Counted from the stretch's first letter, positions 31,851 through 44,400 are shown. The stretch is 64,000 nucleotides of DNA from Echinarachnius parma (GCA_037951105.1 JBAMJV010009074.1:40928-104927), one strand, 5' to 3'. Translations and numbers: made by a program. The notes: generated from the sequence alone by a model not told the origin.

Positions 31851-32790
31851 AAACCCTAGGTATAATGCCAGCGATCACATGTCAAACAATAAACAGTATT
31901 AATTAAATCGTTGTCAAGTAGATCAATAACCCTAATTCCTTGCTCTTCTTGTTTACACGTTATTTACAAAAAGCACACATTTTTTATACTTCAGTACAAC
32001 AAAGTATGCACTTCGAGCAAACATTTACAATTAGCCTGTATTCAGAAAATTAAACCAGTGACAGAGAGAAACCTATTTTGGTAGCCGTATACCCTGTTTT
32101 GCCAATTTTGTGAATATCGTGTTGAAAATGTGAACAAAAATCACCGATCAAATTCAGTCATGCATATACGGACATGTACAATCACACGAATGTGTGTACA
32201 ATGTAGTAGATTGTGTGTTGACAATGCACAGATGCCGGACCTACAATATTCCGCTACTCTGTATATAGTCTATGCAAATTCCCCGCCCGACGGTCGCTTT
32301 CGCTTTTGGAATGTACCGTCCGTTTCTTGATAGAAATACATATATTTCATCAGATTTGTTTTAATTCTATTCGAAAATCAGTCATTACAATTTTTAAATC
32401 CATATTATTTAAAAGTTTGAAAAACAACAATTCGCAAGCAAATTACGATAGTCTTAATTCAGGCGCACACAGCGGCACACGTGTTATTTCCGATTTGACA
32501 GGCATACGATAATGTGCGTAAGTAATTTACAACGTATCGATTCCAGGCTGAACAAAGACTACATAATGAAAGGTCATTTCAGCAACACACTTTTCACGGT
32601 ACTTCCGTCGCAAGCATGTGCGATGATCAGCGCTCGACGCGACTGCATGGCAAATGAACGTGGAATATTGGCCGATTCATAACTGACCACTGGTCAAACT
32701 GACCCCGACCTGACCCAGACCACAAACCTCTATGGGTCATCACCAATCACTACCCAAAGTTTGATGTTGGTGCCTCAATGCACTACGAAA
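31851..32790. other. Stretch with nothing recognised
   Basis: AT-rich DNA with short chance frames. No repeat or gene family was recognised. Confidence 0.4.
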
Positions 32791-32797
32791 TGCATAG

Positions 32798-32813
32798 ATG
32801 GACAGACAGACAT

Positions 32814-32844
<31 letters not shown>

Positions 32845-32845
32845 T
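32798..32845. repeat. (GACA)n microsatellite
   Basis: A run of GACA with a few ATAC interruptions. Confidence 0.9.
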
Positions 32846-32869
32846 ACGTAATCGGCTACTTTAGTATAG

Positions 32870-33310
32870 TAGATAGGGAATATCTTGGTCTTCATAGCCA
32901 ACGTACCCGACGTCAAGCTCGATGATAGATGGCGATTTCTACCAAGAATCTTGAACAGCGTGACCGCTTGACGAATCTTTGTCATCGTTCCAGACATCAA
33001 GCTCGATGACTACTTCTATGAAGAATCTTAGTCATCGTGCCCCCTTGAAGAATCTTGGTCATCGTTCCCCGACATCAAGCTCGATGACGACTTATATAAA
33101 GAATCTTAGTCATCGTGCCCCACTTCGAGCTCGATGACGATGATGTATGGCGATTTCTACCAAGAATCATGGTAATCATGCCCGCTTGATGGATCTTGGT
33201 CATCAAGCTTGATGACGACTTCTATGAAGAATCTTCTAAGTCATCGTGCCTGCTTGACGCATCGTGGTCATCGTTCCCCGACATCAAGATCGATGACCGA
33301 TACTAGATAG
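32870..33310. repeat. GATGAC/GTCATC minisatellite (about 77 bp unit)
   Basis: Degenerate units contain GAATCTTGGTCATCGT, then CCCCGACATCAAGCTCGATG and ACGACTTCTATGAA. Each unit holds inverted GTCATCG and CGATGAC words, so single strands can fold. Unit starts at 32973 and 33050 give the period. Confidence 0.75.
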
Positions 33311-33977
33311 CGATTGCACGCTCAAAGATAGATAGATGGTAGACCACTCAGAACCATTCAGCTCTGCTCAGAAACTGGTATGCCAAGTTTATGCTCCAAA
33401 CTGTTGGGAACTTACTCCTGCGTTGGTGGTGTGCATGCAGTGGCTGGTCAGATGAACCTTGCATCCATATCATGGCTGCTGTCAAAGGTGTCACTTGGAC
33501 CAAAACATGTTGACCCTACTATTACTCTCCTAACCCTAAACCACTACCACGAGATTGATCTTTATTCAGACTTGCAAAATGACAATGCAGTAGAAGGCTG
33601 AAAGTCTACTTTGTACACGGGGGTGAGAATAGATGTTGACCCTTAAGCACCAGTCTGGACCCGATCTAAATCATTTCCAGATATTGTGCATGATACATTG
33701 CATGTTTTTGTTATCAAATTTGAGGTTAAGCTGTGTATCAATATCTCATTTATTTGTGTCATTTCTTCGAAGGGTTGTTTCGGTATGAGTAAAGCAATAT
33801 TGCAAGATAATCAAAATTCATGATGTATTATACAATTTGTTTATTTTGTTTCCATGATAACTGTGGACCTGGTATAATTGAGTCATACAAAGTAGTTTTT
33901 TGTGTACTTGAAATCGTGAAAATAGAGGGTCTTTGTAAAGTATGTACCTGAAATGCCGAAATTATGGTCTCTTCTAA
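33311..33977. other. Stretch without a recognised gene
   Basis: It contains a 73-codon frame (33380-33601) that I do not recognise, and the GTACTTGAAATCGTGAAAATAG repeat word near 33904 (22 bases by position 33903-33924). Confidence 0.35.
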
Positions 33978-34607
33978 AGGGACAGTCCCTCTTTTACAAA
34001 ACGTCTGAACAGTTTCCAGTTGACGGATGAGGATGAATGTAACACACGAAAAAAATCAGATCGAACAGCCCTGTAATTTGGATTCTACGAATGAAAAACA
34101 AATGCGTCCCTCCATCAAACTATATATCGGTCAAGAAAAGAGTTTAACTGATTTAGCATAATATTACAATAGTATTGTACTTATTCTTGTAAAGGTATTG
34201 TGAAGCCGATATTTGTAAAGTTATGTCACGGAAAAAAAATCTCAAAAATTAAGAATATATAATAACATGTAGTCAGTTTAAGCGAGATTTGGTTATTTTA
34301 TACAGTATTCGGTCATGCCATTGTTATATATGCGCGGGTCACGTAGCTAGCGCCGGTCACGTAGGGGTACGCATAACGTTGTGGTACTCCGTGGAATCCG
34401 TGTACGAACTTCCTCTCTGAGTGAATATACGTATAGTGGCCAATTAACCGTTGGACGATGGTTTATTAGTTTTAGCTCAATAACTCCACGAAAAAGAGAT
34501 GTCAAGCCCTAATTTTGTCAGACATGCTATTAGATGACATTTTCTTTCATATAAGACAATAATCTCGCAACTTTTGAAATTTGGCTTGCAAAAGAGGGGC
34601 TGTTCCT
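33978..34607. mobile_element. TTAA-type MITE, family D
   Basis: The inverted ends AGGGACAGTCCCTCTTTTAC and its diverged complement end at TTAA 34608-34611. The left flank is CTAA at 33974-33977. The flanking DNA belongs to the TAGGGTCT repeat. No coding is seen. Confidence 0.75.
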
Positions 34608-35144
34608 TTAAAGGCCACTTTGTACTCGTTTTTGCGATACAAAGGGGTCTAATTTCCTGAAAATGTACTTGAAACCCTGCGAAATAGGGGGTAATTTTCA
34701 ACCTCTAGAACGATCATGTGTCCTACCTCTGAATACGAGGTGACGCCGCCGCGCCGGGCCGTGACTCGTGTTATTGTTGCGATTGTGTCGTGGTGATGAC
34801 GATTGTGGTATGCTGGTAGGTGTGGCAAATGTGTGGTGGTCACGGGCGTAGCGACTTACGTAATACATATTCATCAGGGGGGATGAATGAATAGATCATA
34901 CCCCTTTGAATGGGTATCAATGACATATCTACGCCCATGGTGGTGGTGGTAATTGTGGTGTGATATTGGCGAATGTATGGCGGTTGTAGTGGGGTGTGAT
35001 GATTACGTAGTTTGGTAGAGGTGATTGTTGTGCAGTGGTTTCAGGAGTGGTGGCATGACTGGAGGTTTGATGTCAATAATACTGGGATGGAGGTGTACTG
35101 GACAGATATGATGTATACAAAATATCCGGTTTATAATAACCTAA

Positions 35145-35350
35145 ATACTAATTCAATAATGTAAAAATGATATATACATTAATGATATAATAATAATAAT
35201 ACTCATAATAATAACACCACGAGTACTACATAATATATTATTATAAACAATATTATTAATAATAAATATGAGATAATAATTATTATTATAATAATTATAA
35301 TAATAGTAATAGTAATATTACTAATAATATACATATTTATATTAATGATA
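35145..35350. repeat. AT-rich TAATAA microsatellite
   Basis: Degenerate ATAATA/TATTAT runs over about 200 bp just before the array of local duplicates. Confidence 0.8.
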
Positions 35351-36821
35351 ATGAAAATTACGCAGAATATTATGCAGATATTAATACTGAAAAACTGACA
35401 TTCAACACGAGGGAATTAAATTGAAACCATGCTCATTATAGTGGTAAAATTTACATTGCAAGTTATCTGACAAAAAATAAAACCACACAAACCATAGTAA
35501 TGAAAAATCAACATATTTGTAAAACTTCGAAATTCTTATACTGATATATACTTGATGACCCAATATCATCAGTAACTGTATTAAAATTGTGCTAAAAAAG
35601 TAGGATGAAATCAGATGCTCCTATAATCCTGTTATTGGTGCAATGCCATGCAATGCAAAGATTCGCTCAGCGAAAAACTAATGCTTTATATGCATCAACC
35701 ACATATACATGTATGCATACACACATGATATCAACAAACGTATAACTCCAACTACGTTTGTGCTTCTGCAACATGGCGGACGTTGATGTATGTCTGCACA
35801 ATGAATGTCATTATCATTATTAATGAGGCCGGGGTATTTTTTTCCGTTCGATCGCATATTCACTATAAACAAACTAATATAGTTCCAATCATATAAACTA
35901 CACCCTACGAGTAAAACGTTGCTAGAAACATTCGATTACGGGTAATCCAAAACTATAAAATAATAAAAAAAAGACTTCATTACTAAAATATATATATTAT
36001 GACGCTTTACCAATATTTTAATAAAAGCTTTTGACATTGTTCAGCTGTCGACGTAGTGACAAGAACATTTTTTACAATTAGAAAAATTGCACATCAATAT
36101 GTTGAGACAGAGCAATTTTCAGTCAATACGATCATCATCACAAAGGAAAGATAAAAATGATCGAGTATTTACTTACCTTAATTGAATTAATTAATTTCCA
36201 TTGCTAAATCAGTAATGTAAAATCCCGCCAAACACGCAACAAGAGAAAATGTGGTTGGCAACAAACTGTATTGACTGTTTAGTAAATTCCAGTTATGTGA
36301 GTGAATGGGACTAACATTATGTTTGGCTTCCCAACATTATAATATGTCCACATGACTCCATCATGATTTGCGTATATTAATTGATATTCCGAGAAAATCC
36401 TTTCATCGTGTAAAAACGTTCCACGAATATTATTGCGTCTACTCTCGGTAGTAGCTTCACAGCTGTATGATATATCACCATGCACATTGGCGGGACTAAT
36501 ACAAATGCCGCTGTACGTACGCCAGTACTGATACGATATGCATGCATGCCTCGGACCTATGCACCAATAACTCGATATGTAATGTGTGTCGCAACAATTA
36601 TACAGTCATTAGATATTTGATTAGATATGAATATAATTTGAAAACAATTTCTTATTTAGTGTCATATAATAAAGGAAGTTTGAACTAGGCTTCCGATAAT
36701 ATTTACTTTAAGATAAATTTTGTTTGTCAGTCTTGGGAGATGATCTTGGAAAATTAATAAATTCAAACATATAGGGAAACTGACCAAGAATATATTGTGA
36801 TTAAAAGTGAGCAAAGAAAAA

Positions 36822-36899
36822 TGGGATTCCAACGGGATTCGAACCCGAGACCTCCGGATTGCTAGACCGGTGCTCTACCGACTGAGCTATAGAAAACCC
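36822..36899 (-). tRNA. tRNA-like gene, anticodon AGC, inverted copy
   Basis: The same 78 nt as the two genes downstream, in reverse orientation. The anticodon arm is CCGGT-CTAGCAA-TCCGG and the T arm is intact. It has the same acceptor irregularity as described at 16269. Confidence 0.55.
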
Positions 36900-37135
36900 T
36901 ACGACGGCGTTCTTCCCAGAAACCCCTTAATTCATCATTGCTCAAGTAGTCAGAAGCTTTATAAACCTGACATAAACCCGAAGCGGATTAAAATCAACTT
37001 GGGGATAAATGCGAGGGATCGCCGAAGCGATACAGCTTTTTGTAATAATTAATTCAAACATATAGGGAAACTGTAAAGCTTCTGACTACTTGAGCAATGA
37101 TGAATTAAGGGGTTTCTGGGAAGAACGCCGTCGTA

Positions 37136-37213
37136 GGGTTTTCTATAGCTCAGTCGGTAGAGCACCGGTCTAGCAATCCGGAGGTCTCGGGTTCGAATCC
37201 CGTTGGAATCCCA
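37136..37213 (+). tRNA. tRNA-like gene, anticodon AGC
   Basis: The first of two direct copies in the 768 bp insertion. It has A- and B-box promoter elements and is followed by TTTTTC, a possible Pol III stop. The anticodon stem differs from the 16 kb copies by paired changes (CCAG/CTGG becomes CCGG/CCGG), which keeps pairing. Confidence 0.55.
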
Positions 37214-37426
37214 TTTTTCTTTGCTCACTTTTAATCACAATATATTCTTGGTCAGTTTCCCTATATGTTTGAATTAATTATTACAAAAAGCTGTATCGCT
37301 TCGGCGATCCCTCGCATTTATCCCCAAGTTGATTTTAATCCGCTTCGGGTTTATGTCAGGTTTATAAAGCTTCTGACTACTTGAGCAATGATGAATTAAG
37401 GGGTTTCTGGGAAGAACGCCGTCGTA

Positions 37427-37504
37427 GGGTTTTCTATAGCTCAGTCGGTAGAGCACCGGTCTAGCAATCCGGAGGTCTCGGGTTCGAATCCCGTTGGAAT
37501 CCCA
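37427..37504 (+). tRNA. tRNA-like gene, anticodon AGC
   Basis: The second direct copy, 291 bp after the first. The insertion ends 22 bp downstream at 37526. The downstream T run is shorter here (ATTTGTC). Confidence 0.55.
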
Positions 37505-38334
37505 TTTGTCTTTGCTCACTTTTAATTGGAAAATTAATGTTACATTATTTGACGTACAAGCACTGAATTATTTTCAAAGAAGAAGAAGAATGTATTATGT
37601 AATCATCCATTTTGAAAAATATCACGAATGCAAATCTTTCCCATTGCCTGATTCAATTTGCAATGGATTACATTTTGTTTTGCAAATGTAAGCTATAGCT
37701 TTACAACTCGTCAATGATCCGTGTAATGAATGAATGTTTCATTATAAATGCGTATAACTGCATGTTGAGCCCTAGTTCCAAAAATAAGGCCACCAAATGT
37801 GTTCAATCAATTCCGGTTTAATACAGCATCCAGGCACACGTCTTGGGTTTTGGGACACCACTTTATAGCTGCCAAAGGTAAAATGAACGTGAGACAGGTC
37901 TGTCAAGAAGAACCCTTACTAGAGAGATCCTACCATCTATACCAACATAAACCTAATTAACATAAAAAATCATTTCTAATTTTAAAACATTGAGCTGGTT
38001 ACTCAATCATTATTGTCTAAACTTTTCTTTTTATCAAATTGTCAAACCAAAATACTTGGATTATTCGGTGTGGTTCGTGATTAAAGATATTATGCAAATT
38101 TAAATGCAAATCTAAATTGCCGAAAACGGTTTTATATTTCCTTTTCGATATGTTCTTATACCAGTACATGATGGATTATTTTCCTTCATGTCCATAAAAC
38201 CATTGTGATGATTTCCATTCAAGAACATATCTAGTGGCATTACTGTCTGGTAAACTCTAGTTTCTAGGAGCTTTTTATGCAGGCGAGACGAACCATGGCT
38301 GCATTGTAAAATTAACTAATGTATGGGTACTTAA

Positions 38335-38690
38335 AGGGACTAAGTAACATTGTCCATATCTTCAAAACCTACTTGGAACTTTAGTGGTTCTAAAATTCCT
38401 TTTCCATATTCATTATTAACAATAAAAGCACGGGACAGGTTTCGTTTTTTCAAATTTCCATTTCGTTCAAAAGATATTTACGATTGAAGTGTTCAGATAT
38501 AAAATCGTCTACGGGATATAAACAACGTAAGTACAATGAGTAAGTGAATATTACTTTGCATTTTTGTTTATATCTCAGCCCAAACAAACAATTTGCACAC
38601 ATTACTTGTGGACATATCAAATCACTCCAATACACATTTTAGTAATCACTCGTAATTTTTTGCTCTCGCCAACAAAGTTACTAGATCGAT
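38335..38690. mobile_element. TTAA-type MITE, family C
   Basis: Starts after TTAA (38331-38334) with AGGGACTAAGTAACATTG and ends near GTTACTAGATCGATTTG. It is present at the equivalent place in unit 2 (43220-43497, shortened), so it predates that duplication. A third copy with intact ends is at 55151-55531. Confidence 0.7.
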
Positions 38691-38868
38691 TTGAATAAAT
38701 GCTCCCTACTAGACTTCGAACTCACCATAAACAATAAGAGAGTCAATCATAGGGCCACGATGTTCCTGAATGCAATAGGTTTATTGATCATTCCATATCG
38801 ACAGACGAAACACGTGAAATTTTCATTGTCTATTTTGTTGAATTTATATTGATATTGTACTATTTATA

Positions 38869-39755
38869 CACCGTGTCCCAGAAAAAACGAAACCGGGTTT
38901 CATGGCAGAAATTTTCTGTCATAATGAATAATTTAATTGATGATATATATATGACTGGAAAGCTCTGTGTCTCTTCTTTCATTTGATGTGCAACATATGG
39001 CACATACTTCAAGCATGACTGAATTAGAACAATGGAAAGTGGTGTTACCAATATTCCATTTGCACGCATAAATTTGAAGTTTGGGTGAGTTTTAAGAGAT
39101 GTAAACGTACTTATTTCTAAAAAGGACAAACACCACATAAAAGTTCATATTTTTATCTTTTACATGACACCTCATGCTAAAAAAATAAATGATTTATGCC
39201 AGAGAACGAGTACAATGAAAACATGCCTGATTTCTGCCCGAATGAGTGAAAGTTGAGTAAGAAGTCGCTCAGCTTTCCTGACTAGCAGCTGACAATGGAC
39301 TTTGATGCATGAGTGAATTTACACAAACATGGGGATCAGGAAACAGGCTATATCAGGAAAGTTACTCATTTGGGCTGGAATCAAGCATGTTTTCATTGTA
39401 TTCGTTCTCTGGCATATATAATTTATTTGTTAATCATGAGGTGTCATATAAAAGATAAAATTATGAATTTTCATGCGGTGTCTGTCCTTTCTTAAAATAA
39501 GTACGTTTACTACTCTTAAAACTCTCCCCAAAACATCACCCAAACTTGCAATTTCTGCGCGCAAATTGAATTTTGGTAACACCACTTTCTATCGTTCTAA
39601 TTCAGTCATGCGTGAATTATGTGCCATAAGTTGTATATCAAATAACAGAAGAGACACATAGCTTTTCAGACATATATATATCATCAAGGAAATTATTCAT
39701 TATAACATAAAATTTCTGCCATGAAACCCGGTTTCGTTTTTTCTGGGACACGGTG
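38869..39755. mobile_element. TA-flanked foldback with CACCGTGTCCCAG ends
   Basis: The 887 bp is flanked by TA (38867-38868, 39756-39757). The ends CACCGTGTCCCAGAAAAAAC pair with the complement, and inverted similarity extends over most of each arm (for example AGAGAACGAGTACAATGAAA on the left arm). Unit 2 shows the uninterrupted site at 43678. The TA duplication and terminal sequence suggest a Tc1/mariner-like non-autonomous element. Confidence 0.9.
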
Positions 39756-40277
39756 TATAGGCAGCCTTTGTATTATTTGTTTGCTGTGGGGAATTGGTAT
39801 GATATGAAGAAATGTATGAACTGTGTACAATTCGACAAGTAGGCTACCAATACTAGACGGATACGTGCAGAGTGTGTGTAAACTAAACAAGCCCTACATG
39901 TTTAATCAATACGTTGCCAATATAATATGGAATGGACTTTGAACACGCAGCGTTTGGCATTGACAGATGGTCTAAAATCGGGGGCAACCTAGCATTTCAC
40001 ACATTTTAAACTATAGGTACATGTCTCATCACATGGAAAGGATTATTAGGGGTCCACGGTACGCATTCCCAATGGAGATCCCAACGGTAAATCCAAAAAT
40101 GCCCCCCCCCCCCCCCCCCTACCCCCGATAAGCTACATAGTATGCACCATTGGCGTGAAATAGTTGAGGTGTTCTCATTGTATGAGGAAACCCGGGGTTA
40201 CAATTATTACTGCAATATGAATCACGCACAAACGACCCATACGCATGCAAACGCATTACAATACGTATAGTATTGAA

Positions 40278-43200
40278 ATTCAACAGGAGGGAATTAAATT
40301 AAAACCATGCTCATTATAGTGGTAAAATATACATTGCAAGTGATATGACAAAGAATAAAAACACACACACCATATAGTAATGAAATATCAACATATTTGT
40401 AAAACTTCAAAGTTCTTTTACTGATATATATTTGATGACCCAACATCATCAGTGAATGTATTAAAATTGTGCTAAAAAAGTAGGATGAAATCAGATGCTC
40501 CAATAATCCTGTTATTGGTGCATTGCCATGCAATGCTTCTTTGTATTAGACGGGGTTACATTGGGAGCGCGCACTCGTATTAAATCTAACACTATTGTCA
40601 ACCTGTTGTATACATTAAATTGATGATTGCAAAAGTCTTACTTAACGCATTAAATACTGATGTGGCAAGAACTAAATAAGGACATCATCTTGACGGTCAA
40701 CAAGGATCGGTTGAGAGTTTCCACACAAAAAAGGGTAAACCGTTGCAATGTTTACTCCACGGGGACCACGCCAGAAATAAAACATCCATTTTAAAACTGA
40801 AATGTGCGTCTACTTTTTACATTGTACATTTTCAAACAAATTATTACGCGATGGTGTCTTTCAATTATCACCAATATAAAGATTCGCTCAGCGAAAAACT
40901 AATGCTTTCTATGCATCAACCACTGTATATATATGCATACACACATGATATCAACAAACGTATAACTACAACTACGTTTGTGCGTCTGAAACATGGCGGA
41001 CACCTTCTCACGTTGATGTATGTCTGCACAATGAATATCATTATCATTATTAATGAGGCCGGGGTATTTTTTCCGTTGGATCGCACATTCACTATAAACA
41101 AACTAATGTAGTTCCAATCATAGAAGCTACCCCCTACAAGTAAAACATTGCTAGAACCATTCGATTACGGGGAATCCAAAACAGTTTTTTAAAAATATTA
41201 AAAAACAAGACCACATTACTAAAATATATCTATTATGACGCTTTACCAATATGTTAATGAAAGCTTTTGGCATTGTTCAGCTATCGACGTAGTGACCTGA
41301 ACATGTGTTACAATTAGAACAATTGCACATCAATATGTTGAGACAAAGCAATTTTCAGTCAATACGATCATCATCACAAAGGAAAGATACAAATGATCGA
41401 GTATTTACCTACCTTAATTGAATTAATTAATTTCCATTGCTAAATCAGTAATGTAAAATCCCGCCAAACACGCAACAAGAGATAGTGTGGTTGGCAACAA
41501 ACTGTATTGACTGTTTAGTAAATTCCAGTTATGTGAGTGAATGGGACTAACATTATGTTTGGCTTCCCAACAGTATATGTCCACATGACTCCATCATGAT
41601 TGCGTATATTAATTGATATTCCGAAGAAAGAAATGAAGGATCGATTACGTCTCACATTTTATTGAATACGGTGATTAATGATTATCGTTGAAAATTATAC
41701 AATGTTGCTGCTGCTGCTGATAACAGATATTCCTTTCATCGTGTATTATAAACGTTCAACGAATATTATTGCGTCTACTCTCGGTAGTAGCTTCACAGCT
41801 GCTGCTGCTGTCTATATCACCATGCACATTGCATGGCTCAAGGTGCACGTACGTTATGATAAACGGGACTAATACAAATGCCGCTGTACGTACGCCAGTA
41901 CTGATACAATGCATGCATGCCTCGGACCCATGCACCAATAACTCGATATGTACTGTGTGTCGCAACAATTATACAGTCATTAGATATTTGATTAGGTATG
42001 AATATAATTTGAAAAAAAATATCTTAATTACAGTCATATTAAAGGAAGTTTGAACTAGGCTTCCGATAATATTTACTTTAAGATAAATTTTGTCAGTCTT
42101 GGGAGATGATCTTGGAAAATTAATGTTACATTATTTTCAAAGCTATGAAAGAGAAGAATCTATTATGTAATCATCCATTTTGATAAATATCACGAATGCA
42201 AATCTTTCCCATTGCCTGATTCAATTTGCAATGGATTCCACTTTGTTTTTCAAATGTAAGCTATAGCTTTGCAACTCGTCAATGATCCGTGTAATGGAGG
42301 AATGTTTCATTATAAATGCGTATAACTGCATTGCCCTGGTTCAAAAAATAAGGCCACCAAATGTTTTCAATCAATTCCGGTTTAATACAGAATCCAGGCA
42401 TACGTCTTCGGTTTTGGGACACCACTTTAGAGCTGCCAAAGGCAAAAGGAACGTGAGACAGATCTGTCAAGAAGAACCCTTACTAGAGAGATCCTACCAT
42501 CTATACCAACATAAACCTAATTAATATTAAAAATAATTTCTAATTTTAAAACATTGAGCTGGTTACTCAATCATTATTGTCTAAACTTTTCTTTATATCA
42601 AATTGTCAAACTAAAATACTTGGAATTTTCTGTGTGGTTCGTGATAAAAAATATTATGCAACAGGTGTAGAGTAACACAATTTCTGACCGTCGACATGTT
42701 CTATAATTATAATTCGTAAAAGAAGAAAAACAACGTCGTAGCGACAATTGCCATTAATACGACAAATGACACGTTTCTTTTATACGACAAATATCGATTT
42801 CACAAAGGACTTGTCATTAAAACAAATGTGTCGCTTTGGGAAATCGCTATGAATGTGTCATAGTTTTCGTACTAGTATAATGTCATAGCCCTTGACTCTA
42901 TGACAAATCCAAGAAAATGCTATTATTAGACACTCGGAAATAGCTGGTGCATTCCATCAAATGTCCATGAACTTTCTCAATCTTAAGTAACCTAAATAGT
43001 AAGTAATCTAAATTGCCGAAAACGGTTTTGTATTTTCTTTTCCATATTCTTATACCAGTACATGATGTATTATTTTCCTTCATGTCCATAAAAACCAATG
43101 TGATGATTTCCATTCAAAACCATATCTAGTGGCAGTAAACTCTAGTCTCTAAGAGCTTTTTATGCAGGCGAGACGAACCATGGCTGCATTGTAAAATCAA

Positions 43201-44060
43201 ATACTGTATGGGTTCTTAAAGGGACTTAGTTATAGTGGCCATAGCCTCAAAACTTATTTGGAACTCTAGTGGTTCTCTAATTCCTTTTCCTATTCATATT
43301 AACAATAAAAGCACGGGACAGGTGTCGGTTTTTCAAATTTCCATTTCGTTCAAATGATATTTACGTTTGAAGTGTTCAGATTTGAAGTCGTCTACGGGAT
43401 ATAAACAACGTTGTGGACATATCAGATCACTACAATACACATGTTAGTAGTCACTCGTCATTATTTGCACTCGCCAGCAAAGTTACCAGATCTCTTTGAA
43501 TAAATGTTCCCTACAAGACTTAGAACTCACCATAGACAATAAGAGAGTCAATTATAAGGCTTGGTGTTCCCGATTGCAATAGGTTTATGGATGATGGATC
43601 ATTCCCTATCGATAGACGAAAGACGTGAAACTTTAATCGTCTATTTTGTTGAATTTATATTGATATTGTACTATTTATAGAGGCTGCCTTTGTATTATTT
43701 GTTTGATGTGGGGAATTGGTTTGATATAAAGAAATGCATGAACCGTGGAAAATTCGACAAGTACCAATACTAGACGGGTACGTGCAGAGTGGGTGTAAAC
43801 TGAACAAGCCCTACATATTTCATCAATACGTTGCCAATATAATATGGAATGGACTTTGAACACGCAGCGCTTGGTATTGACAGTAGCTTTCAAATCGGGG
43901 GCAACTTGGCATTTCACACATTTTAAACCAGGGTTTGGTCGCAGCGTGTGCCTCCAGAAGAAAATTTAGGCTGAGATAGGTACTTGTTTTATCACAGGGA
44001 AAGGATGGTTAGGGGTTCACGGTTAGTATTCCTAATGGGGATCCCAACGATAAATCCGAC
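40278..44060. repeat. Local duplicate unit 2
   Basis: The second copy of the 35.4 kb unit, directly following it. It carries extra DNA at 40537-40877 and a CTG microsatellite expansion near 41701-41720 and 41798-41811. It keeps the family C element and has neither the tRNA cluster nor the TA foldback. Confidence 0.8.
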
Positions 44061-44400
44061 AATTTATTGAAATAAGTTTTTCCAAAAGTGATATCTGAGA
44101 CTTCAATCATCATGATATCATCGTAAGATTTTGGTAGTTTCATAAACAGGGAACACATGAATGGAAAATTGATGTCAGATTGTATGCTCTACTGCCTATT
44201 CAATGTGTTTGCAATCAATTAAAAAAACGCTCATAAATACTATGCAATTCAATCATACCTATAACCGTAACAAGGGGACGATTTAAAAAAATTAAAAAAA
44301 ACATTCCAGTTTTCTGATAATATAAGCCGAACATCAGTGTACAACAGAACTGTAAAAGATCCATGTGGTTTGTTTGTTGAATTTGCCCAAAGTTCATGAC
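44061..44400. other. Stretch with nothing recognised
   Basis: No gene, repeat family or structure was recognised in this short segment between modules. Confidence 0.3.

Larger units (their letters stand above)
36759..37526. mobile_element. 768 bp insertion with three tRNA-like genes
   Basis: It is flanked by TGGAAAATTAAT at 36747-36758 and 37527-37538. Unit 2 has the sequence once (42113-42124) without the insert. The insert is one inverted unit followed by two direct units of about 291 bp, each a tRNA-like gene plus spacer. Both outer ends derive from the same 3' flank of the unit. The 12 bp duplication suggests endonuclease-mediated insertion, such as LINE machinery, or staggered-break repair. 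Confidence 0.8.
35400..40270. repeat. Local duplicate unit 1
   Basis: It aligns with 40278-44060 along its length, starting at TTCAACACGAGGGAATTAAA and ending near the poly-C tract at 40103. The last part (to 40270) still resembles the start of the next module at 44.4 kb. Relative to unit 2 it has two extra insertions (36759-37526 and 38869-39755) and lacks 341 bp present there (40537-40877). No convincing gene is seen. Small minus-strand frames near 36279-36485 are partly shared with unit 2. Confidence 0.8.

Noticed and set aside
30877..31906. Proline- and glycine-rich frames of 70-153 codons on both strands
   Set aside because: They are translations of a C-rich minisatellite, overlap on opposite strands and have no domain.
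32740..33000. Frame with CLSVCLSVCLYVCLS
   Set aside because: It is the GACA microsatellite translated on the minus strand.
30885..33310. CRISPR array
   Set aside because: Tandem units are degenerate with no constant repeat/unique spacer alternation, and the window is eukaryotic.
36807..37519. Two identical 81-codon frames with WDSNGIRTRDLRIARPVLY
   Set aside because: They read through the tRNA-like genes and spacers; identical phrases in databases are the known artefact of translated tRNA regions.
40743..41111. 122-codon frame in duplicate unit 2
   Set aside because: It is not kept in unit 1, overlaps a unit-specific insertion and shows no recognisable motif.
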